Source: Bacteroidales bacterium (GTDB lineage: Bacteria > Bacteroidota > Bacteroidia > Bacteroidales > PUMT01). Taken from it: DNA of 37,272 nt. The DNA is taken from the NCBI GenBank assembly GCA_007133565.1, contig SLMM01000176.1:1-37272 (forward strand), read 5' to 3'. Of this stretch, positions 30,579-37,272 are shown in pieces. A model generated the notes under the pieces. The model was given only the letters and a program-made list of their open reading frames with translations. It was not told where the DNA came from and searched no databases. The first letter of the stretch is position 1. The number at the start of each line of letters is the position of its first letter. The translations under genes were made by a program, and so were the position numbers.

Positions 30579-33500
30579 ATGGCTTCAGGCAGATATGGAA
30601 ATACAGGGTTGTACTCCCCCGAAAATGAGCATGATAGTTGCGGCATAGGTTTCGTGGCCAGCATAAGGGGCATAAAATCTCATGAAATTGTTGAACGCGG
30701 ACTTGGGGTTTTGCTTAAAATGACCCACAGGGGTGCCGAAAGCGCCGACAATGTGACCGGCGACGGAGCTGGCATAATGGTACAGATCCCACATGAGTTT
30801 TATCTATCTGAAATTGCGAACCTGCCACCTGCCGGAAGCTATGGGACGGGACTTGTTTTCTTGCCCGGCAACAAAACGGACAGGGAGAGTTGCGAGGAGA
30901 TGCTATTCTCACAGGTCAGCAAAGAGAACCTGCATATTGCTGCTGTCAGGGATGTTCCGGTAAACAGCAGTGTTCTGGGTGAAATTGCCCTCCGTACCGA
31001 ACCTTGTATAAGACAGGTATTCATTACAGGAAACCACGAGCAGGAAGACCTTGAACGTAAGCTTTATGTTATCCGGAAACTTGTTGAGAAACAGATCAGA
31101 AGCTCGACTATCGGTCAGAAAGATTGGTTCTCAGTTCCAAGCCTGTCGACCAGGGTAATTGTATATAAAGGCATGTTTACACCTGAGCAGCTGCAGCGAT
31201 ACTATCCTGATCTGGGTGAGAAAATATTTGCCAGCGCTATAGCACTGGTGCATTCAAGATTCAGCACCAACACATTTCCAACCTGGGACCTTGCCCAGCC
31301 TTTCAGGTTCCTTGCCCACAATGGTGAAATAAATACCATAAGAGGTAACCGTCTATGGATGCAGGCCCGGGAATCTTTGCTGAAAACAGATCTTTTCGGA
31401 AGCGACCTGCAGAAACTCTTCCCGGTAATTGAACCGGGCAAAAGCGATTCTGCTTCGCTCGACAATGCGCTGGAATTTCTGGTGCTGACCGGGCGATCTC
31501 TGCCACATGCTCTTTCGATGCTGGTTCCCGAATCGTTTAACGACAAAAATCCCATTCCTGGCAGCCTGAAGGATTACTATGAATATCACTCAACCATAAT
31601 GGAGCCCTGGGACGGACCGGCATCACTGCTCTTCAGTGATGGCAGGTATGTGGGGGGGACACTTGACCGTAACGGATTGCGTCCCTCAAGATACCTTATA
31701 ACCGATGATGACCTTATTGTCATGGGCAGCGAGACGGGTGTACAGGATTTCCCGGCTGACAGGATAAAGGAGAAGGGAAGACTAAGGCCGGGCAAGATAC
31801 TGCTGGTCGACACAAAACTGGGGGTGATAATACCCGATGAGGAGCTTAAATCACAGCTCTCAAGGATGAATCCATACGGTAACTGGCTACGGGAGAATCG
31901 CCTTGAACTTGAAAATATTGAGGTGAAAGAACGGGTGCCATCTGGCATGGGCGATAAATACCCGCTATGGCTTAAAGCATTCGGATACACCCGCGAAGAT
32001 ACAGAAGAGATGATAAAACCCATGTGTATTGATGGCAGGGAGCCAACAGCCTCAATGGGTAATGATACACCTCCCGCAATTTTATCGGATAAACCCCAGA
32101 GGCTGTTCAACTATTTCAGGCAGCAGTTTGCACAGGTCACCAATCCGGCCATTGATCCGATAAGGGAAGGGCTGGTAATGTCGCTTACAAATTATATAGG
32201 CTCGCTGAACAAGAATATTCTTGAGGAGTCACCGAGTATTTGCAGGCTGGTGAAATTCAAGAGCCCGGTAATTATCAATACCGATCTTAAAAAACTAAAA
32301 GATCTTGAAGCATCTGGTTTCACGCACAGGGTGCTCAGCATGGTATTTAATTCGCAAGGTGGCGGAGACGCTCTGGATGCAGCACTTCAAAACCTTTGTT
32401 CTGAAGCTGAAAAAGCGGTCGATGATAATGTGAACTTTATAATTCTCTCTGACCGCGATATTGACAGGAAATATGCCCCGATACCATCGCTCCTTGCCGT
32501 TTCGGCAGTCCATCACCACCTGATACAGACCAAAAAGAGAATGCAGGCCGGATTGATAGTTGAAACAGCAGAGGCACGGGAGGTTATGCATTTTGCACTG
32601 TTGCTGGGATATGGTGCAAGCGTTGTCAATCCCTATCTGGCCTTTGCAGTGATTGATGAGCTTGCAGAAAAAGGAGAAACAGGAATTGAATATAAAAAGG
32701 CCAGGGAGAACTATATAAAAGCAATAGATGGAGGCTTGCTGAAGATAATGTCAAAAATGGGTATTTCGACACTCAGAAGCTACCATGGTGCACAAATATT
32801 TGAGTGCCTCGGAATTTCAGAAAAGGTAATAGACAAATATTTCAACGGCACCGCTTCACGAATAGGCGGAACAGGTCTCGACGGGATTGCTGCCGAAGCA
32901 TCAGGGCCTCACAGGCAGGCATTTGACACACCGGCAGACAAGGGTTTTGACCCGGTTACCCAGGGGTATTATTCCTTCAGGATGAACGGCGAACATCACG
33001 GATGGAACCCTGAAACAATAAGCCTCCTTCAATGGGCTGCAAAGACCGGTGATTATTCAAAGTACAGGGAGTTCAGCTCACTTGTCCACCATGAGAACCG
33101 GAAACCCACTTTTTTGCGTGGCTTTCTCGACTTTAAGAAAAATTCTGTCAGCATAGACGAAGTTGAACCCGAAGAAGCTATTCTGAAAAGGTTTGTTACC
33201 GGCGCCATGTCGTTTGGCTCGATAAGCAAGGAGGCGCATGAGGCCCTGGCAATTGCAATGAACCGCATTGGCGGCAGGAGCAATACCGGCGAAGGAGGTG
33301 AGGATGTGGGAAGGTACATTGCTGTTAACGGTAAAGAGAATAAAAGGAGCGCCATCAAGCAGGTTGCTTCTGGCAGGTTCGGCGTTACTGCAGGATACCT
33401 TGTAAGCGGCGATGAAATACAGATAAAAATATCGCAGGGGGCCAAGCCGGGTGAAGGGGGGCAGTTGCCCGGTTTCAAGGTCAATGGTGTAATAGCGGGA

Positions 33501-35111
33501 CTGCGTAATTCAACCCCGGGCATAACCCTTATCTCTCCCCCGCCCCATCATGACATTTATTCAATTGAAGACCTGGCACAGCTTATTTTTGATCTGAAGT
33601 GCATAAATCCGTCAGCAACTATATCTGTTAAGCTGGTATCAGAGTACGGCGTCGGTACAATAGCGGCCGGCGTTGCAAAGGCAAAGGCCGATCTGATAAC
33701 CATCAGCGGCTGTGAGGGCGGAACAGGTGCCAGTCCCGCCAGCTCGATCAGGCATGCCGGGCTCCCTGCCGAGCTGGGCATATCTGAGGCACACCAGACA
33801 CTGGTGCTGAACAACCTCAGGGGAAGGGTGAAACTACAGACTGACGGCCAATTGAAAACCGGTCATGACGTTATCCTGATGGGTATGCTGGGTGCCGAGG
33901 AATTCGGCTTTTCAACTGCTGCTTTGATCGTTCTTGGTTGTGTTATGATGAGAAAATGCCATCTTAACACCTGCCCTGTTGGTGTGGCGACCCAGGACGA
34001 AACACTCAGAAAGCGTTTTCTCGGAAGGGCAGATTATGTTGAGAATTATTTCAGGTTCCTGGCCAGGGAGGTGCGTGAACTCCTGGCTGAAGCCGGAATC
34101 AAAAGGTTTGATGATATTGTGGGCCGGTCTGACCTGCTTGTACAGCGTAATGATATTTCACACTGGAAGGCAAGGTACACCGATCTTTCAGCGATGCTAC
34201 ATTTTCCGCTGGCAGGAGAAAATGTGCCAAGGTGCTTTGAGAGGCCCCAGGAGCACAAGCTTGAAGGGATAATTGACAGAGAACTTATAAAACTCTCATC
34301 AAAAGCTTTAAGCAAGGGTGAAAAGGTATGGATATCAAGGCCTATCAGAAATACCGACAGGGCGGCAGGGACAATGCTTTCGGGTGAAATAACGAGGCGA
34401 AATGGTTTCAGGGAGCTTTCCGGCGACCTGATCAATGCGAGGTTCTATGGATCGGCCGGACAAAGTTTCGGTGCCTTCCTGGTAAAAGGGGTCAACTTTT
34501 ATCTTGAAGGCGACACAAATGATTACCTGGGTAAGGGCCTATCGGGAGGGCGGATAGTCCTGACCCCTCCAAAGGGTTCAAAGTTCAGGCCCGAAGAGAA
34601 CATTATAACCGGAAACACTGTCCTGTACGGGGCAACGGGAGGCGAGCTTTATGTTCACGGTATGGCCGGCGAAAGGTTTGCCGTCAGAAACAGTGGTGCA
34701 ATAGCTGTTTCTGAAGGTGTTGGAGACCATGGTTGTGAGTATATGACCGGAGGCAGGGTTGTTATACTGGGCAGTACCGGGAGGAATTTTGCTGCAGGAA
34801 TGAGCGGGGGCATAGCCTGGGTCCTTGATCTCAAGGGTAATTTCGATTATTTCTGCAACAGGGGCCTTGTTGAACTTGAAAAGGTCAGTGATATGACAGA
34901 TATAAACGAGTTACAGGAGATAATAGGAAAACACCTGCAGTATACCGGCAGTAAGCTGGCAGAAAGGATACTTGCTGAGTGGGACGATTATCTCCCAAAA
35001 TTTGTCAAGGTCATACCTTTTGAATATAAAAAGGTGCTGCAGGAGATGAAGGTAGAAAATCTCAGGAAAAAACTTGAGGCAACTGAGGACAAACCTCAGC
35101 ATCAGTATTGA
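30579..35111 (+). CDS. gltB: Glutamate synthase, large (alpha) subunit
   Basis: GltB with GltD turns glutamine plus 2-oxoglutarate into two glutamates using NADPH. The 1510-residue protein has the full family layout. Cys21 in DSCGIGFVA is the amidotransferase nucleophile, exposed after removal of a 20-residue propeptide; the class-II glutaminase domain follows to ~430, with HSRFSTNTFPTWDLAQPFRFLAHNGE split across 220-250. Then come the central domain, the FMN/synthase domain (~830-1220) with GEGGED, KPGEGGQLPG and the 3Fe-4S ligands Cys1121, Cys1127 and Cys1132, and the C-terminal beta-helix with Gly-rich turns. gltD follows 28 bases later. Its placement directly behind proBA puts glutamate supply next to the pathways that consume it. 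Confidence 0.98.
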   Translation: MASGRYGNTGLYSPENEHDSCGIGFVASIRGIKSHEIVERGLGVLLKMTHRGAESADNVTGDGAGIMVQIPHEFYLSEIANLPPAGSYGTGLVFLPGNKTDRESCEEMLFSQVSKENLHIAAVRDVPVNSSVLGEIALRTEPCIRQVFITGNHEQEDLERKLYVIRKLVEKQIRSSTIGQKDWFSVPSLSTRVIVYKGMFTPEQLQRYYPDLGEKIFASAIALVHSRFSTNTFPTWDLAQPFRFLAHNGEINTIRGNRLWMQARESLLKTDLFGSDLQKLFPVIEPGKSDSASLDNALEFLVLTGRSLPHALSMLVPESFNDKNPIPGSLKDYYEYHSTIMEPWDGPASLLFSDGRYVGGTLDRNGLRPSRYLITDDDLIVMGSETGVQDFPADRIKEKGRLRPGKILLVDTKLGVIIPDEELKSQLSRMNPYGNWLRENRLELENIEVKERVPSGMGDKYPLWLKAFGYTREDTEEMIKPMCIDGREPTASMGNDTPPAILSDKPQRLFNYFRQQFAQVTNPAIDPIREGLVMSLTNYIGSLNKNILEESPSICRLVKFKSPVIINTDLKKLKDLEASGFTHRVLSMVFNSQGGGDALDAALQNLCSEAEKAVDDNVNFIILSDRDIDRKYAPIPSLLAVSAVHHHLIQTKKRMQAGLIVETAEAREVMHFALLLGYGASVVNPYLAFAVIDELAEKGETGIEYKKARENYIKAIDGGLLKIMSKMGISTLRSYHGAQIFECLGISEKVIDKYFNGTASRIGGTGLDGIAAEASGPHRQAFDTPADKGFDPVTQGYYSFRMNGEHHGWNPETISLLQWAAKTGDYSKYREFSSLVHHENRKPTFLRGFLDFKKNSVSIDEVEPEEAILKRFVTGAMSFGSISKEAHEALAIAMNRIGGRSNTGEGGEDVGRYIAVNGKENKRSAIKQVASGRFGVTAGYLVSGDEIQIKISQGAKPGEGGQLPGFKVNGVIAGLRNSTPGITLISPPPHHDIYSIEDLAQLIFDLKCINPSATISVKLVSEYGVGTIAAGVAKAKADLITISGCEGGTGASPASSIRHAGLPAELGISEAHQTLVLNNLRGRVKLQTDGQLKTGHDVILMGMLGAEEFGFSTAALIVLGCVMMRKCHLNTCPVGVATQDETLRKRFLGRADYVENYFRFLAREVRELLAEAGIKRFDDIVGRSDLLVQRNDISHWKARYTDLSAMLHFPLAGENVPRCFERPQEHKLEGIIDRELIKLSSKALSKGEKVWISRPIRNTDRAAGTMLSGEITRRNGFRELSGDLINARFYGSAGQSFGAFLVKGVNFYLEGDTNDYLGKGLSGGRIVLTPPKGSKFRPEENIITGNTVLYGATGGELYVHGMAGERFAVRNSGAIAVSEGVGDHGCEYMTGGRVVILGSTGRNFAAGMSGGIAWVLDLKGNFDYFCNRGLVELEKVSDMTDINELQEIIGKHLQYTGSKLAERILAEWDDYLPKFVKVIPFEYKKVLQEMKVENLRKKLEATEDKPQHQY

Positions 35112-35139
35112 AAGATAACTAAATGAAATACAAGAAATT

Positions 35140-36558
35140 ATGGGAGATCCCAGGGGATTTATGAAAGTTGCCAGGAAAGAAGGAGGCAACAGGCCTGTTT
35201 ATGAACGGCGGCATGATTATTCAGAGGTAGAACAGACACTAAACCAGGATGACCGCCGGCTACAGGCATCCAGGTGTATGGATTGCGGGGTCCCTTTCTG
35301 CCAGTGGGCATGTCCGGTGATCAACAACATGCCTGAATGGCAGGATGCCATGTACAGGGGGAAGTGGGAAGAGGCCGCCAATCTGTTGCACACCACGAAT
35401 AATTTTCCTGAATTCACCGGTCGGGTATGTCCGGCCCCCTGTGAAAATGGCTGTGTTCTGGCGTTGCATGAAGAGGCTGTAACGATCAGGGAAAATGAGG
35501 CTGCTGCCGCTGAAATGGCATTCGAGAATGGATACATAACCGCAAGGCCTCCTCTGATGCGCACCGGCAAAAAAGTAGCTGTGATCGGATCAGGGCCGGC
35601 CGGACTTGCATGCGCTGACCTTCTGAACAAGTCTGGACACACGGTAACTGTCTTTGAGAAAGACGATGCTCCGGGCGGACTGCTGCGTTATGGCATACCC
35701 GATTTCAAGCTGGGCAAAAATATCGTTGACCGCAGAATAAACTTAATGAAGGAGGAGGGTATAATTTTCAGGACCTCAGTAAATGCAGGCTATGATATTG
35801 ATCCGGATGAGCTAATTGAAAGATATGATGCCCTGTGCCTTACGATTGGTGCTATGAAGCCCCGCGACCTGGATATTGATGGCCGGCAGCTTGAGGGCAT
35901 ATATTTCGCCATGGACTATCTGACCTGCCAGAACAGGATTGTTGCAGGCAGGCTTGAAGGAGAAGCAATCAGTGCTGCCGGAAAGCACGTACTTGTAATC
36001 GGAGGAGGTGACACCGGCTCCGATTGTGTAGGTACGGCAAACAGGCAGGGGGCAAAATCGATAACACAGGTTGAAATATTGCCAGAACCTCCTGGGAAAA
36101 GAGTTCCCGGAAATCCATGGCCATACTGGCCACAGACCCTCAAAACATCGTCATCGCACGAAGAGGGTTGTAAAAGGTTATGGGGAATCAAAACAAAAAG
36201 GTTCCTGGGTTCAGAAAGCAGGGTTCAGAAAGCTGAGATATGTGAAGTAGAGTGGGTTAAAGATGATAGCAGCAGTATTAACATGAGAGAAAAACCCGGC
36301 AGTACCAGTGAAATTGAAGCCGGACTGGTTTTGCTTGCCCTCGGGTTCGTACACCCCGATCATGGCGGACTTGTCACCGCCCTTGATCTGGGCCTGGACA
36401 ACCGGGGAAATATATTGACTGATCCTTTTGGTAAAACAACTCGTGAGAAAGTATTTGCAGCCGGCGACAGCGCTTCAGGGGCATCTCTGGTTGTGACAGC
36501 AATTGATTCGGGAAGGAGAGCTGCCCATGGCATATCATCATGGCTGGAAGGAAGATAA
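35140..36558 (+). CDS. gltD: Glutamate synthase, small (beta) subunit
   Basis: GltD passes electrons from NADPH through FAD and two 4Fe-4S clusters to GltB. The 472-residue protein has the N-terminal cysteine sets Cys46/49/54/58 (RCMDCGVPFCQWACP) and Cys97/101/105 (RVCPAPCENGC). The FAD-binding GSGPAG is at 150-155, with GGLLRYGIPDFKL after it, the NADPH-binding GGGDTG near 288-293, and the C-terminal FAD motif VFAAGDSASGASLVV. Length and layout are normal. It is the last gene of the + strand run that starts at argR; its stop lies 8 bases from the end of the opposite-strand msrA, with no visible terminator between. Confidence 0.98.
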   Translation: MGDPRGFMKVARKEGGNRPVYERRHDYSEVEQTLNQDDRRLQASRCMDCGVPFCQWACPVINNMPEWQDAMYRGKWEEAANLLHTTNNFPEFTGRVCPAPCENGCVLALHEEAVTIRENEAAAAEMAFENGYITARPPLMRTGKKVAVIGSGPAGLACADLLNKSGHTVTVFEKDDAPGGLLRYGIPDFKLGKNIVDRRINLMKEEGIIFRTSVNAGYDIDPDELIERYDALCLTIGAMKPRDLDIDGRQLEGIYFAMDYLTCQNRIVAGRLEGEAISAAGKHVLVIGGGDTGSDCVGTANRQGAKSITQVEILPEPPGKRVPGNPWPYWPQTLKTSSSHEEGCKRLWGIKTKRFLGSESRVQKAEICEVEWVKDDSSSINMREKPGSTSEIEAGLVLLALGFVHPDHGGLVTALDLGLDNRGNILTDPFGKTTREKVFAAGDSASGASLVVTAIDSGRRAAHGISSWLEGR

Positions 36559-36566
36559 CCTGAAAC

Positions 36567-37199
36567 TTACGGCTGCCTGAGGTAATTCCTGAATGCCTCC
36601 TCAAACTTTTTCACTTTTGGTGCTATAACCATCCGGCAGTAACCCTGGTTGGGATTATTCCTGAAATATTCCTGGTGATAGTCTTCTGCCTTGTAAAATT
36701 CTGAATATGGGGTAATCTCGGTAACAATCGGATCATCCCATATTTCCTTATTATCCAGCATCTCCTTAATTTCACCGGCAATACGTTTCTGCTCTTCTGT
36801 GTGGTAGAAAATTGCAGAACGGTATTGTGTCCCAACATCCGCTCCCTGGCGGTTCAGGGTTGTAGGATCATGAGTCATAAAGAAAATCTCAAGTAATTTC
36901 TCAAAAGGCAGAATGTCAGGGTTGAAAACAATTTGCAGCACCTCAGCGTGTCCGGTACGACCAGAGATCACCTCCCTGTATGTAGGATTTGGCAGATTGC
37001 CACCTGAGTAACCTGATTTTACCTCAATTACACCGTCTACCCTTTCAAAGATGGCCTCAACACACCAAAAGCAACCAGCGCCAAGGGTTACTGTTTCTGT
37101 TTTTTTTGCGGCAGGATTCATATAAGTTTCATTTGTTCCGGGATTACCCGAGATCATGACAATACTTGTCAGGATAATCGCAAGTACTTTAAATGTCAT
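36567..37199 (-). CDS. msrA: Exported peptide-methionine (S)-S-oxide reductase
   Basis: MsrA reduces the S form of methionine sulfoxide in proteins. The 210-residue protein has the catalytic motif GAGCFWC, with the nucleophile Cys43, then GYSGGNLPNPTYREV, TGHAEVLQIVFNP, FFMTHDPTTLNRQGADVGTQYRSAIF and a C-terminal Cys in QGYCRMVIAPK that can act as resolving residue. A Sec signal peptide (VLAIILTSIVMISG, ~5-18) precedes the enzyme, so it works in the periplasm or at the surface, presumably repairing envelope proteins. No MsrB domain is fused and none lies next to it. It would need a periplasmic thiol partner, not encoded here. It is convergent with gltD. Confidence 0.93.
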   Translation of the reverse strand: MTFKVLAIILTSIVMISGNPGTNETYMNPAAKKTETVTLGAGCFWCVEAIFERVDGVIEVKSGYSGGNLPNPTYREVISGRTGHAEVLQIVFNPDILPFEKLLEIFFMTHDPTTLNRQGADVGTQYRSAIFYHTEEQKRIAGEIKEMLDNKEIWDDPIVTEITPYSEFYKAEDYHQEYFRNNPNQGYCRMVIAPKVKKFEEAFRNYLRQP

Positions 37200-37251
37200 T
37201 ATACTTTTTTTATTTTAAACAATAGGGGTGAGATAATGTTCAGTGATTGGA

Positions 37252-37259
37252 TATCTTTG
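37252..37259 (+). promoter_or_regulatory. Bacteroidetes-type -7 element pointing out of the window
   Basis: TATCTTTG on the + strand fits TAnnTTTG and is identical to the octamer at 3530. It lies in the gap upstream of msrA, so it probably serves a divergent + strand gene that begins beyond the right edge. Confidence 0.45.
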
Positions 37260-37272
37260 CCGAAAAATTCTC

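Noticed and set aside
1-37272. CRISPR array, IS element, prophage or integron
   Set aside because: No regularly spaced repeats, transposase, integrase or phage structural genes were seen on either strand.

Overview
The window looks like a chromosomal segment of a Bacteroidetes bacterium, probably near Bacteroidales/Marinilabiliales. The evidence is the set of TonB-dependent receptors and small secreted proteins with carboxypeptidase-regulatory-like domains, a DUF4301 gene, a DUF1080 gene, lipoproteins whose mature ends are rich in Asp/Glu, and several TAnnTTTG octamers (the Bacteroidetes -7 promoter element) 25-55 bases before genes. An indolepyruvate:ferredoxin oxidoreductase suggests an at least partly anaerobic life. 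I see no rRNA, tRNA, CRISPR array, IS element, phage gene or integration site. The genes are densely packed and most are housekeeping or envelope genes.

Layout. 1-3472: the 3' end of a TonB-dependent receptor, a beta-helix surface lipoprotein and a small unrecognised lipoprotein, all on +. 3585-4392: a secreted MORN/YwqK-like repeat protein overlapping tail to tail with a small secreted regulatory-domain protein. 4528-8802 (minus): YjbQ family protein, then iorA-iorB-DUF4301, which look like one transcript. 8992-12212: a second secreted regulatory-domain protein and a complete TonB-dependent receptor. 12213-18157: nitroreductase (-), ornithine aminotransferase rocD, aconitase acnA and a Tat-type exported aldo/keto reductase. 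18283-23080: a secreted DUF1080 protein (-), then a compact + strand group of an exported protein-isoaspartate methyltransferase, a large membrane protein with a spermidine-synthase-like domain, and a DUF2459 lipoprotein. 23087-24421 (-): exported erythromycin-esterase-like protein. 24553-36558: eight + strand genes, argR-argG-argH-(degenerate proB paralog)-proB-proA-gltB-gltD, with gaps of 0-54 bases. 36567-37199 (-): exported msrA.

How the genes work together. The right-hand third joins glutamate supply (GltBD) with its two outlets, proline (ProB/ProA) and the last two steps of arginine synthesis (ArgG/ArgH), under an arginine repressor. Before argR there is a pair of ARG-box-like sites 21 bp apart, laid over the predicted promoter, so the repressor probably controls itself and part or all of the cluster. 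RocD elsewhere in the window links ornithine to the glutamate-semialdehyde pool.

The points most worth a second look are the in-frame proB paralog that has lost its kinase motifs, the ARG-box pair and the arg-pro-glt cluster, the ferredoxin-domain-less IorA in an operon with a DUF4301 protein that carries pyrophosphorylase-like motifs, and the exported methyltransferase/membrane SpeE-like/DUF2459 group. I found no clearly new multi-gene defence or mobile system.
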